NCBI GenBank assembly: GCA_900320925.1
Contig: ONUD01000222.1
Location: forward strand, 1-23,772
Source of the DNA: an uncultured Eubacteriales bacterium
GTDB lineage: Bacteria; Bacillota; Clostridia; Oscillospirales; Acutalibacteraceae
Direction: 5' to 3'
DNA length: 23,772 nucleotides
Shown: piece after piece, positions 1-7,209 of the stretch
How the letters are laid out: every line of letters starts with the position of its first letter
How positions within the stretch are numbered: the stretch's first letter is position 1
The notes under the pieces: generated by a model
The model's input: the letters and a program-made list of their open reading frames with translations, nothing else
Database searches by the model: none
What the model was told of the DNA's origin: nothing
Translations under genes and position numbers: made by a program

Positions 1-303
1 ACGGGACTCATGCAGCAGATCCTTGCCCTGCCTGAAATGCGAGATGCAGGTGCCGGCCTTGACTTCCAAGGCTCCGGCAAGATGATTACCCCTCTCGGTG
101 CCAAACTCATCAATGCTCCCTCGCTTGCCGTCAACAACATTGTCGGTCTTGATAAGAACTGTGCCCTTGAAATGATCCAGTCGGGCGATATTCTCATCGA
201 CTCCGACAAGCTCATTGACCGCCAAATGGAAAGAGCTTCCATCAGCTGCACCGCCGGCTTTTCAAAGCTCTTCCCCGATGCAGTCAAAGTACTTTCTGTC
301 TGA
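1..303 (+). CDS. Probable phage major capsid protein, C-terminal fragment
   Basis: The reading frame is open from base 1, so only the last 100 residues are present and the true start lies outside the window. The fragment ends with a pattern (GDILIDSDKLIDRQMERASI, then an AGFSKLFP stretch) that resembles the C-terminal strand-helix region of HK97-fold phage coat proteins in Firmicute prophages. The position fits: it is followed after 15 nt by a small helical protein of the head-tail connector kind and then by a tail/baseplate operon. The assignment rests on context plus weak sequence resemblance. An encapsulin-like shell or another coat-type structural protein cannot be excluded from a fragment. 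Confidence 0.5.
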   Translation, partial: TGLMQQILALPEMRDAGAGLDFQGSGKMITPLGAKLINAPSLAVNNIVGLDKNCALEMIQSGDILIDSDKLIDRQMERASISCTAGFSKLFPDAVKVLSV

Positions 304-318
304 CGGGAGGAATGACGG

Positions 319-675
319 TTGGAGTTTCAGAATGTATTTTTGCTATTTCGCCGTCTTTCCGGTCTGCAAAAGGAGGATTCTCTGAAATTCCGCTTCCTGT
401 GCGAAACTGCGTATGATTATATCCTCGCTCATCTCAAGCAGGAAGCTTCTCTTGACAAGTGCGGCAGCAGGTTGGAATTTGCTGCCGCTGCACTTGCCTA
501 TTACAGGTGGATCCTCTGGTCACTGACCGAGAGCGGTGATGATATTACCGTGGGTGAGATCTCCGTCAAGCCCTCTTCTCAGAAAATCGAGTATGCTCTC
601 CATATCTGCCGTCAGGCTCTGGGGGATATTGCCGATGTCTTTGACAGTGATGAATTTGTATTTGAGGGGGTCTGA
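319..675 (+). CDS. Phage head-tail connector-like protein
   Basis: This 118-residue protein is predicted mostly helical. Its core has an AAAALAYYRWILWSLTES helix followed by GDDITVGEISV, a pattern I associate with small connector-type proteins encoded just after the capsid gene in Clostridia prophages. In tailed phages such proteins form the ring linking portal and tail. The start is a TTG at 319 with GGGAGG at 305-310; the ATG at 312 is in another frame. It ends 1 nt before the next ATG, so translation is probably coupled. The connector role is inferred from size, fold class and position. No catalytic motif is present. Confidence 0.55.
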   Translation: MEFQNVFLLFRRLSGLQKEDSLKFRFLCETAYDYILAHLKQEASLDKCGSRLEFAAAALAYYRWILWSLTESGDDITVGEISVKPSSQKIEYALHICRQALGDIADVFDSDEFVFEGV

Positions 676-676
676 C

Positions 677-991
677 ATGAACAAAATCCGCATGGCAATC
701 CGAAAAATCGGCATTCCTGTCACACTGTACCACCATGACAGTGTCAGGCAGGGCGCTGCCGTCCTGTATCCTGTCCGCTACCAGCAGAAAAGCTTTGGCA
801 ATATGCTTCATACCCCTGAGGGAAGAACCGACGGCGGAAGATATATGCTTTTTGCCGAAAAGGAACTTCTGGAAGAGGCTGCCTATGGGGATATCATAGA
901 GGACGGGACACAGCGATACATGATCCTGTGGAGGGATCACTACGGTTTCTATGCCAAAGCCTGCATGAAACCCCTGACGGAAGGAGTGTGA
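677..991 (+). CDS. Small phage structural protein, possible head-closure protein
   Basis: This 104-residue protein starts at ATG 677, overlapping nothing and preceded by a GAGGGGG ribosome site at 664-670. It contains alternating beta-rich segments (VLYPVRYQQKSFG; GGRYMLFAEKELL; YMILWRDHYGFYAKACMKP), consistent with a small beta-barrel such as a head-closure or stopper protein (PBSX XkdH position). It lies second after the capsid end, where head-closure proteins normally sit. I do not recognise a diagnostic motif, so the function is a positional inference. A longer open frame starting at 536 overlaps the previous gene and lacks a ribosome site, so I chose the later ATG. Confidence 0.55.
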   Translation: MNKIRMAIRKIGIPVTLYHHDSVRQGAAVLYPVRYQQKSFGNMLHTPEGRTDGGRYMLFAEKELLEEAAYGDIIEDGTQRYMILWRDHYGFYAKACMKPLTEGV

Positions 992-998
992 ATGGCTG

Positions 999-1415
999 AT
1001 GCACCATTTTGCCGATGAACTGTACCAAAAGGCTCAGCAGGACAGCTTTTTTCAGGGTTTCCTGCTGGTAAGAGCAGACATGAATGAGCCTGTCCCGTTT
1101 CCTGTTGAACAGCCTGTCATTTCCTTTGGCTCCGAACAAACTGACAGAATGCATTTCTTACTCGGCTATGACCTGCTGGAAACGGAAGGCGAAAAAACCA
1201 TTGTGACCGTGCTTTGCGGGGAAGCTTCCGGCGGTGCTTTCTGTGAGGCGTGTGCCAGAGATGTCTGCATGAAAATCACGGAAATGGACACGCAGAAAAA
1301 AATCGTTTCCATTGCTGTTGACAGATGTGTCCATGTCCCCACCGCCTTTGCCTGCAAGGTCAAGATGACATTCGGACTGCGTGAAAGTGCCGTATCGGCA
1401 GGAAGGAGTGATTGA
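999..1415 (+). CDS. Phage tail-connection protein, possible tail terminator
   Basis: This 138-residue protein begins at ATG 999, about 12 nt after AAGGAG (981-986). The ATG at 992 is out of frame and soon meets a stop. The N-terminal part looks helical (FADELYQKAQQDSFFQGF). The C-terminal half is beta-rich, with KKIVSIAVDRCVHVPTAFAC and a terminal MTFGLRE strand. Size and position (between a head-closure candidate and a tail-tube candidate) match the slot of tail terminators or neck proteins in siphovirus and myovirus operons. It is unusually cysteine-rich (five Cys). It could also be an unrelated minor structural protein; no family motif was recognised. Confidence 0.45.
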   Translation: MHHFADELYQKAQQDSFFQGFLLVRADMNEPVPFPVEQPVISFGSEQTDRMHFLLGYDLLETEGEKTIVTVLCGEASGGAFCEACARDVCMKITEMDTQKKIVSIAVDRCVHVPTAFACKVKMTFGLRESAVSAGRSD

Positions 1416-1416
1416 T

Positions 1417-1806
1417 TTGCAAGAACTGACTGCCGTCTGCGGCCGAGATGTCCGTATCTGTATCAACGGTTCCCCTTTCCTGCAAGCCGAAAAGGCGGAA
1501 ATTCGACAATCTGTCCGTCTGCACCCGATTCGCTCCTGCTTCTGCAATGAGGATATGGCGGTTGTCAAAACCACTTCCCAATACAAGGCGGTACTGACCA
1601 ATCTTTGCTTCCTCAGACCGTTTGAAAACTGCAATTTCCACGACCTCGACAACTTTACCGTGACGCTCCAATGGGACGATCAGCAAATCTCTCTGCTGCA
1701 CTGCTTCTGGAACGAATTTGCACTGACCGCTGACAAGGAGCGTTTTCGTGAATCCATTACCTTGACTGCTTTGCAAATGGAGGTGGCAACGCTTGACAAT
1801 GAATGA
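1417..1806 (+). CDS. Possible phage tail-tube (XkdM-like) protein
   Basis: This 129-residue, beta-rich protein starts at TTG 1417, 8 nt after GGAAGGAG (1401-1408); a GTG at 1408 is an alternative. The strand pattern (an EIRQSVR strand, an YKAVLTNLCFL strand, a central FTVTLQW strand and a C-terminal ESITLTALQM strand) is compatible with the beta-sandwich of contractile tail-tube proteins such as PBSX XkdM, and the length is right. No sheath gene precedes it, which is abnormal for a contractile tail. The gene overlaps the next small ORF by 8 nt. The tube call is a fold-level guess based on length, strand pattern and place in the operon. Confidence 0.4.
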   Translation: MQELTAVCGRDVRICINGSPFLQAEKAEIRQSVRLHPIRSCFCNEDMAVVKTTSQYKAVLTNLCFLRPFENCNFHDLDNFTVTLQWDDQQISLLHCFWNEFALTADKERFRESITLTALQMEVATLDNE

Positions 1807-1927
1807 AACAGAATCTCTCTATGATGATAACGTCCTGCTGCTGTCCCGTCTTTCCGAACTCGTGAAAGCCGATATGCTCCGTTATCCCAGAATACTCGAT
1901 GCAGAGGAGGAAGCCGATGAATCATAA
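1799..1927 (+). CDS. 42-residue ORF in place of the tape-measure block
   Basis: An ATG at 1799 opens a 42-codon frame ending in TAA at 1925-1927. It overlaps the end of the previous gene by 8 nt and the start of the next by 11 nt. A GGAGGTGG sequence lies about 12 nt upstream. The product is acidic, with an amphipathic helix core (NVLLLSRLSELVKADMLRYP) and an acidic end (LDAEEEADES). In PBSX-type operons this position holds tail-assembly chaperones and the long tape-measure gene. Here only this peptide fits. It could be a relic, a tiny assembly factor, or only the leader that carries the next gene's ribosome site (GAGGAGG at 1904-1910 lies inside it). Confidence 0.45.
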   Translation: MNETESLYDDNVLLLSRLSELVKADMLRYPRILDAEEEADES

Positions 1928-2438
1928 AGGACGTATGAGCTACAAGGATTTTCTCTTTCCCGTGAACCCCTCAAAAATCCGGATTGCTCTGAAACGCACG
2001 CTTGCTGTACAACAATCCCCCTATGCCGGCAGTACCGTTGCCGATATGGGGGCACAGTCCCGCCGTGTCAGCGGTGAGGGGGAGTTTTTCGGCAATGACT
2101 GTCATGAAGTATTCGGGCGTTTGCAGGCATTATTTCATGCCGGCGGGGCTGGAATTCTCTATATCCCCTCTCAGAAACCCATGTATGCTGTACTGGACTC
2201 GTTAGAATTGATAGGAGAGGATATTGACGGCACTGTCCGATATGCCTTTCACTTTACCGAATCTCCGTCCCCCTCCGGCGACTCTCCGACAAAATACTGT
2301 ATTGCCGATGGACAGCACTCTCTTTGGGATTATGCTTACCTCTATGAAATCGCCCTGCCCGTCCTGCTCCGCTGTAATCCCGATGTCCTCCGCCCCGACA
2401 CCAGGCTCCCCCATGGAAAGAAGGTGGTACTGTGCTGA
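1917..2438 (+). CDS. XkdP-like baseplate/tail protein with C-terminal LysM-like domain
   Basis: The 173-residue product starts at ATG 1917, 6 nt after GAGGAGG. The first ~125 residues form the domain seen in PBSX XkdP-type proteins: PVNPSKIRI near the start, then GEGEFFGNDCHEVF, then a strand ending AFHFTESPSP. The last ~45 residues read as a diverged LysM repeat: ADGQHSLWDYAYLYEIALP, then LRCNPDVLRPDT and GKKVVLC, with the typical D-x-LW and NPD-x-LRPDT marks. In contractile particles such LysM proteins (T4 gp53-like) link the hub to the wedge of the baseplate. The end overlaps the start of the hub gene by 7 nt, as expected in this module. Confidence 0.75.
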   Translation: MNHKGRMSYKDFLFPVNPSKIRIALKRTLAVQQSPYAGSTVADMGAQSRRVSGEGEFFGNDCHEVFGRLQALFHAGGAGILYIPSQKPMYAVLDSLELIGEDIDGTVRYAFHFTESPSPSGDSPTKYCIADGQHSLWDYAYLYEIALPVLLRCNPDVLRPDTRLPHGKKVVLC

Positions 2439-3346
2439 TATGCAGGATATGGGACACCCAAAACAAATTGCTGTCCTTTCAGTTTCCACTCAAACTGACA
2501 CTCCTTTCCTCTGCCGATGCCCCTGCCGACAGTCTGACAGCCGTGTTTGCCGTAACAGGCGAGATACCTGCCTTGCATACCATAGAGGCGGAACACAACG
2601 GTGAATGCATCTTTTCGGGCTACGTGGATTCACAGACCCGCCAAGTGACCTCCAAAGGCGATTTGCTGACGATTGCTGCCCGCAGCAAAGCCTGCCTGCT
2701 GCTCGACAACGAGGCACTACCTCAAACTTACAGTATGGTTTCCATGCCTATTCTCATGGAACGGCATTTCCGTCCCTTGGGATTTGACCGCTTTGCCGGA
2801 AGCGACAAGGCATTTGATGATGAACTCACCGTGACAAAGGGGATGAGTGAATGGGCAGTACTGACTTCCTTTTGCCGGAAGTTCCTGCATACCTCTCCCT
2901 TTGTCCGTCATGACGGCGTGATTGATGTTTCGGGCGACAGGGAAGAAATATGCTGTCTTTCCACACGGGAATGCCTGTCCGTGAAGCATACCCTGAAACG
3001 CTGTCAGCCTCTTTCTGACATCATCGTGAGGGCTGCCCGTTCGGACGGCTATGTCATGCCTTTCCACAGTCCCCTTGCTGAAACGCTCCATATCCGCAGA
3101 CGGCGGTATCTCAATGCTGCCGACAGTGCCGCCTTGTCCGCAGCGTCCGCTCAGGAACTGCTTGACCGTGCCGATAACCAATATGAACAGCTGGAACTTG
3201 AACTGGCGGGAGGAATGTTTGCTCCCGTGGGTTCGGCTCTCTCTATCGACACCGATGACAAGCCCTATCTTCTCAGGGAACGCTGCTACACCCTTTCCGA
3301 ACATGGTGAAGTAACAAAATTATATGCGGAGGTGAAGTACCATTGA
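2432..3346 (+). CDS. Baseplate hub protein (XkdQ / gpD / gp27-like)
   Basis: This 304-residue protein starts at GTG 2432, inside the end of the LysM gene, with AAGGTGG just upstream. It has the layout of the phage late-control D/XkdQ family: an N-terminal beta domain with GECIFSGYVDSQTRQVTSKG then DLLTIAARSKACLLLDNEA; a middle domain with a helix and short strands; and a C-terminal domain ending YTLSEHGEVTKLYAEVKY. In contractile tails three copies form the hub that carries the spike and connects the tube. Length is close to XkdQ (~320). It is followed with a 4-nt overlap by the spike gene. The family call is well supported by pattern and order. Confidence 0.8.
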   Translation: MLICRIWDTQNKLLSFQFPLKLTLLSSADAPADSLTAVFAVTGEIPALHTIEAEHNGECIFSGYVDSQTRQVTSKGDLLTIAARSKACLLLDNEALPQTYSMVSMPILMERHFRPLGFDRFAGSDKAFDDELTVTKGMSEWAVLTSFCRKFLHTSPFVRHDGVIDVSGDREEICCLSTRECLSVKHTLKRCQPLSDIIVRAARSDGYVMPFHSPLAETLHIRRRRYLNAADSAALSAASAQELLDRADNQYEQLELELAGGMFAPVGSALSIDTDDKPYLLRERCYTLSEHGEVTKLYAEVKYH

Positions 3347-3699
3347 AACTTTCCAAAGGGATGCTCAACAGTAAAATGCCTTCCTGCCGCTGTCTGGCAG
3401 GAAAAGTCGTTGTCGGTGCGGACAGGCGGATTGCAGCCTCCCATGCCGACGGTATGGGACAATTCTGCATTGCCGCTCCTAAGGGTGTCGATTATGTCCC
3501 GCAGGCAGAGGACGATGCCGTCCTTTTGCAGGGCGAAAAGGAAAAAATCTGTATCGGTGTCAGGAGGGTGGACAATCCTTATGCCATAGAACCGGGGGAA
3601 CTTGCCCTGTATTCACAGGGTGGTGCTTCCATTATCTTAAAAAATGACGGAACTGTCCTCATTAACGGACAGCCGTATACAGGAGGGAACAATGAATGA
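3343..3699 (+). CDS. Short baseplate spike protein (gpV/XkdR-like)
   Basis: This 118-residue protein starts at TTG 3343 in a 4-nt overlap with the hub gene stop, preceded by GGAGGTGAAG. A short N-terminal OB-like part (CLAGKVVVGADRRI; GMGQFCIAAPKGVDYVPQ; EKICIGVRRVDNP) is followed by a glycine-rich beta-prism start: EPGELALYSQGGASIILKND then GTVLINGQ. That repeat pattern is characteristic of spike tips (P2 gpV, Mu gp45, PBSX XkdR). It is shorter than most gpV proteins (~200 residues), implying a stubby spike. In contractile systems this trimer pierces the target envelope. The next gene overlaps by 4 nt. Confidence 0.7.
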   Translation: MKLSKGMLNSKMPSCRCLAGKVVVGADRRIAASHADGMGQFCIAAPKGVDYVPQAEDDAVLLQGEKEKICIGVRRVDNPYAIEPGELALYSQGGASIILKNDGTVLINGQPYTGGNNE

Positions 3700-4028
3700 T
3701 GGATACCGCACTGCATATCAGCGGCGATCTTGCCGTTGATGACAACGGACAGCCCTACCGCATTGCAGGGGAGGAAGCTGTCAGGCAACAGCTTTACATT
3801 CTCCTCTCGGCACGAAAGGGGGCATTTCTCTATGACAGAGCGTTAGGAAGTGATATTTTTCAGATTGATCTCTCTGCTCCCGACTGCATTCCCCTTATCG
3901 AAGCCAAAGCCCGCCATGCCCTTGCCGGACTGCCCGATACAGAAATCGCAGGTGTCACGGTGGAAGAGGGAATCATCACCGTCCATGTGTTACGGAACCA
4001 AATCATATATGAAGTGATACTGAGATAA
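3696..4028 (+). CDS. gp25/gpW-like baseplate wedge protein (XkdS-like)
   Basis: This 110-residue protein starts at ATG 3696, 8 nt after AGGAGGG (3681-3687). It shows the marks of the gp25/W lysozyme-like fold family: EEAVRQQLYILLSARKGAFL near residue 25, then YDRALGSDIF, then a helix with EAKARHALAGLPDTEI and two C-terminal strands. In contractile particles this wedge subunit nucleates sheath assembly on the baseplate, which makes its presence without an adjacent sheath gene notable. It lies between the spike and baseplate J genes, exactly the conserved order (XkdR-XkdS-XkdT). Confidence 0.85.
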   Translation: MMDTALHISGDLAVDDNGQPYRIAGEEAVRQQLYILLSARKGAFLYDRALGSDIFQIDLSAPDCIPLIEAKARHALAGLPDTEIAGVTVEEGIITVHVLRNQIIYEVILR

Positions 4029-4039
4029 CAGGAGGTACT

Positions 4040-5086
4040 ATGGAATATCAGGAAATACTGGACAGAATGAATGAAAAATTTGAAGAATTGGCAGGCTATC
4101 TGCCTGACAGGGCAAGTGATGCCGGCATTCGTATGCGGCTGCTCGCAGGAGAACTGTACTCCCTCTCCACGGAGGCTGAACGTATCCAACAGCAGATGTT
4201 CCCCGATACGGCTTCGGGAGCCTATCTTGACCTCCATGCACAACAGAGGGGCTTGTCCCGTATCGAGGGGGAAAAGGCTTCAGGACTGGTCGTCTTTCGG
4301 CTGGATATGCCCGCCGAGCATGACATGACCATTCCGCAGGGAACGGTCTGTTCCAATGCAGACGGCTCTTTGCGATACGTGACCGTGGAGGATGCGGTCA
4401 TTCCAAGAAACGATACTTATAAGATGGTGGAATGCATTGCCCAGCACAGCGGCACACAATACAATATTGCCCGCAATCAGGTGAAAGTCATTGTCACCTA
4501 TTTTGCGGTGGGGATGGAAATCACCAATGCCAGTTCATTTATCGGCGGAACCGATGACGAATCCGATGAACAGCTCCGTGCAAGAATCCTTGACAACTGC
4601 CGCAATGTACCCAACGGTGCCAATCAGGCTTATTATGCTCGTCTGGCTTCCTCTGTGGACGGGATACAGTCTGCTTCTGTCAATGCTTCCGTACCCGCAG
4701 GGGGAATTGTAGTGTACGTCGGCGGCAGGGGCAATATTCCCACCGATGAAGCTTTTCAGAATGTCAGTACACTGTTGCAGGCAAACTGTCCTTTTGGCAT
4801 CAGCCTTTCTGTCAGAAAAGCGGAGGCTGTGACAGTGAATGTCACGGTGACGGTACAAGTCAGAAGCGGTTATGAAACCAATGCCGTGACCGGCGGCGTG
4901 GGGGTGGCGATACAGAATTTCTTCCGTGATTTGTCCGTGGGAGAGGACGTAAAGCTGGCGGCTCTCGGCAAGGCAATCTATGAAACGGACGGCGTGGAAA
5001 ATTATGCCTTTTCGGGAATGCAGGACGTTGCCATTTCACAGCAGCAGTTGGCAAAATGCGGCAGTGTTTCCGTTTCCGCCGCATGA
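4040..5086 (+). CDS. Baseplate J-like protein (XkdT-like)
   Basis: This 348-residue protein starts at ATG 4040 after a GGAGG site at 4031-4035. It has all hallmarks of the baseplate J/gp47/XkdT family: an N-terminal helix pair, GAYLDLHAQQRGLSR around residue 60, an IPQGTVCSN strand, the IGGTDDESDEQLRARIL motif near 167-183, YYARLASSVDGIQSASV, and a C-terminal domain with GVAIQNFFRDLSVGEDVKL. In contractile phages and related injection systems it builds the wedge ring around the hub. Length matches PBSX XkdT (~348). There is no frameshift, so this part of the element appears maintained. Confidence 0.92.
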   Translation: MEYQEILDRMNEKFEELAGYLPDRASDAGIRMRLLAGELYSLSTEAERIQQQMFPDTASGAYLDLHAQQRGLSRIEGEKASGLVVFRLDMPAEHDMTIPQGTVCSNADGSLRYVTVEDAVIPRNDTYKMVECIAQHSGTQYNIARNQVKVIVTYFAVGMEITNASSFIGGTDDESDEQLRARILDNCRNVPNGANQAYYARLASSVDGIQSASVNASVPAGGIVVYVGGRGNIPTDEAFQNVSTLLQANCPFGISLSVRKAEAVTVNVTVTVQVRSGYETNAVTGGVGVAIQNFFRDLSVGEDVKLAALGKAIYETDGVENYAFSGMQDVAISQQQLAKCGSVSVSAA

Positions 5087-5099
5087 CAGGAGGGATGTT

Positions 5100-5567
5100 A
5101 TGACAGCATTTGAATCCCTACAGGAAAAGCTTTCTGCCACAGGGCTGTATGATATCTCTCAGGGTACCCTCATCTATGCCGAACTGATGGCCTATGCAGA
5201 GGGCTTGCAGATCGTTTATGATATATTAGAGGAACTGCTCAGGGAATGTTTTGTACCGACAGCGGAAAGCTACGGGCTTCTCAGGCGTGGGAAGCTGATT
5301 CGACACCTGAATCTGGATCACACCCTGCCGGGCAAACGACAGACAATCCTGTTGACACTTTCTCTTTTGCAGACAGACTATACCCTTGCCGGCATGGAAA
5401 AAGTGCGTGACAGCTTCAATGCCCATGGCAGCTTTTCTGTTTCGGCAGACCCGCTGAAAGTCATATTCACGTGTACCGATGAGCTTTCCGCTGTGCAAAG
5501 ACAGCGTCTGGAAGAGGAAATGGCAAAACAAATGCCGTGCTGGCTGCCGTTTGAACTGGAAACTTAA
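5100..5567 (+). CDS. YmfQ/XkdU-like tail protein (DUF2313), last gene of the phage operon
   Basis: This 155-residue protein starts at ATG 5100, just after AGGAGGG. It is the gene that normally follows baseplate J. The N-terminal helices (YAELMAYAEGLQIVYDILEE), the central RECFVPTAESYGLLRRGKLI and the C-terminal segment with SVSADPLKVIFTC fit the YmfQ/gpI-type wedge-tip protein family that attaches tail fibres. The family call is moderate because the sequence is diverged. No tail fibre, collar, holin or endolysin follows. The next gene has its own promoter 55 nt downstream, so the operon apparently stops here. Confidence 0.7.
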   Translation: MTAFESLQEKLSATGLYDISQGTLIYAELMAYAEGLQIVYDILEELLRECFVPTAESYGLLRRGKLIRHLNLDHTLPGKRQTILLTLSLLQTDYTLAGMEKVRDSFNAHGSFSVSADPLKVIFTCTDELSAVQRQRLEEEMAKQMPCWLPFELET

Positions 5568-5621
5568 AAATTTTATAGCTTTGGTTCAAAGATTGTTTTC
5601 GGAATAGTAGAAGTTTATTTA

Positions 5622-5650
5622 TGGACATCATGGGAAAAACTTGCTATACT
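5622..5650 (+). promoter_or_regulatory. Promoter of the beta-helix lipoprotein gene
   Basis: TGGACA (5622-5627) and TATACT (5645-5650) are separated by 17 bp, and TG at 5642-5643 makes an extended -10. Each hexamer differs from the consensus at one position. It separates the secreted-protein gene from the phage operon. The 5568-5621 stretch between them has only a weak CTTTG/CAAAG hairpin and no convincing terminator. Confidence 0.75.
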
Positions 5651-5681
5651 ATAATCATCAAAACAAAACAAGGAGGCTACC

Positions 5682-7025
5682 ATGATGAAAAAGAAGAATC
5701 TTATTATCATCGCTTTGGCGGTGTTGTTACTATCGACAGCAGGCTGCGGACAGGCAGTGCAGCAAGAAGAAAAGCAAATCTCTATCACGGGAACGACCAC
5801 GGAGCAGATGGAAATACAGGACAGCAAGGAATTGTCTGTTGAAGAGGAAGAAAGCAATGAGCCTTCTGCTGTGCAGGAAAGCTCCACGGTGTCCTCCAAG
5901 GCAGTGACTTCAGACACCAAGAGTATATCGGCAACTTTCACCGCCAACACAAGCGGTTTGCTGGAAACGGCAGATTTATTCAGTGACCGTGACCTTCTCC
6001 AGACACCTGACCTTTCCGATGCCAAATCCGTACAGGTGACGGACGGGCAGACCGTGAACATCACCGAGGCAGGTACGTATGTAATCAGCGGCACGGCATC
6101 GAACTGCACGATTCGGGTCGAAGCCGACAAAGAAAGCAAGGTACAGCTGGTGCTGGACGGCGTGAGCATGACCAATGACAATGCACCGGCTATCTATGTG
6201 GTATCGGCTGACAAGTGCTTTATCACCACCACCGAAAACAGCCAAAATACCCTCTCCGTCACAGGCACGTTTACCTCAGACGGCGATACCAATACCGATG
6301 CGGTCATCTTTTCCAAAGATGATTTGGTATTCAACGGTCTTGGCACACTGACCATCTCTTCCTCCAACAACGGTATCTCCGGAAAGGATGATATGAAATT
6401 CACGGGCGGTACGTATGCAATCACCTCTGTGGAGGACAGCGTGGAAGCCAATGATTCCATTGCCATCTGCGGCGGCACGTTTACTATCAATTCGTCCAAG
6501 GATGCATTCCACAGTGAAAATGATGATGACAATACATCCGGCTGGATCTATATTGCTGACGGCACCTTTACCGTTACGGCTTCTTCTGATGCCATACAGG
6601 GTACCAGTGCTGTACAAATTGACGGCGGTACTTTCAACCTGACTTCCTCAGAGGGAATAGAGAGTACCTATATCCAGATTAACGGCGGTACCATCAATAT
6701 ATCCGCTTCCGATGACGGTATCAATGCTGCCGCCAAAAGCTCGGCATACAATACTCCCACAGTAGAAATGGCAGGCGGCAGCCTGACCATTACCATGAAC
6801 GGCAGTGATGTTGACTGTATTGATGCCAACGGGAATATCATTGTATCAGGAGGGACTATCAGTGTCACGTATCCCACTCAGGGACCTTCGGAATCTTTTG
6901 ACTACGATGGGACAGCGACCTATACAGGAGGTACCATCATCATTAACGGCTCTCAGGTGGATGCTATCCCTCAACCCATGATGGGCGGCAGAGGCGGCAT
7001 GATGGGCGGCTTTGGCAGAATGTAA
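5682..7025 (+). CDS. Secreted lipoprotein with right-handed beta-helix, DUF4353-like carbohydrate-binding type
   Basis: This 447-residue protein starts at ATG 5682 (a second ATG follows at 5685) after AAGGAGG. A lysine start, hydrophobic core and LSTAGC lipobox (Cys22) mark a lipoprotein. Residues ~25-80 are a Glu/Ser/Thr-rich linker. From ~100 on there are short repeating beta-coils of the form GGTxTIxSSxDAI, for example near NGISGKDDMKFTGGTYAI and SEGIESTYIQINGGTINI. This is the signature of the DUF4353 family, whose member Cthe_2159 of Clostridium thermocellum is a polysaccharide-binding beta-helix. The end is Gly/Met/Arg-rich (MMGGRGGMMGGFGRM), as I recall for several relatives. The likely role is polysaccharide binding at the cell surface. 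The ligand cannot be read from sequence. Confidence 0.82.
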   Translation: MMKKKNLIIIALAVLLLSTAGCGQAVQQEEKQISITGTTTEQMEIQDSKELSVEEEESNEPSAVQESSTVSSKAVTSDTKSISATFTANTSGLLETADLFSDRDLLQTPDLSDAKSVQVTDGQTVNITEAGTYVISGTASNCTIRVEADKESKVQLVLDGVSMTNDNAPAIYVVSADKCFITTTENSQNTLSVTGTFTSDGDTNTDAVIFSKDDLVFNGLGTLTISSSNNGISGKDDMKFTGGTYAITSVEDSVEANDSIAICGGTFTINSSKDAFHSENDDDNTSGWIYIADGTFTVTASSDAIQGTSAVQIDGGTFNLTSSEGIESTYIQINGGTINISASDDGINAAAKSSAYNTPTVEMAGGSLTITMNGSDVDCIDANGNIIVSGGTISVTYPTQGPSESFDYDGTATYTGGTIIINGSQVDAIPQPMMGGRGGMMGGFGRM

Positions 7026-7036
7026 ATACCGTTCCG

Positions 7037-7070
7037 ATACGGCGGCAAGCAATTGCCGCCGTATTTTGTT
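7037..7070 (+). terminator. Rho-independent terminator of the beta-helix lipoprotein gene
   Basis: A perfect 12-bp stem (ATACGGCGGCAA at 7037-7048 and TTGCCGCCGTAT at 7053-7064) with a GCAA loop is followed by TTTTGTT. It begins 11 nt after the stop codon. Confidence 0.9.
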
Positions 7071-7126
7071 ATGGAAAAAATAGAATTTGTTCTACTTTTT
7101 GTATGAAAATATCGTGAAAATGCATA

Positions 7127-7155
7127 TGGAAAATCAATGCAAGAGGATGTATAAT
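7127..7155 (+). promoter_or_regulatory. Promoter of the tandem-repeat surface protein
   Basis: TGGAAA (7127-7132) and a consensus TATAAT (7150-7155) are spaced by 17 bp. The likely transcript start is near 7162, about 48 nt before the ATG. Confidence 0.65.
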
Positions 7156-7209
7156 AAAGACCGTAATTTCCGTGAGGGAATACAAAAAATTCAGAGGAGG
7201 ATTTTTTCA

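Noticed and set aside
1..5567. Extracellular contractile injection system or R-type bacteriocin
   Set aside because: The probable capsid and connector genes, and the absence of sheath, AAA+ ATPase and toxin genes, do not fit; the phage-derived reading is safer.
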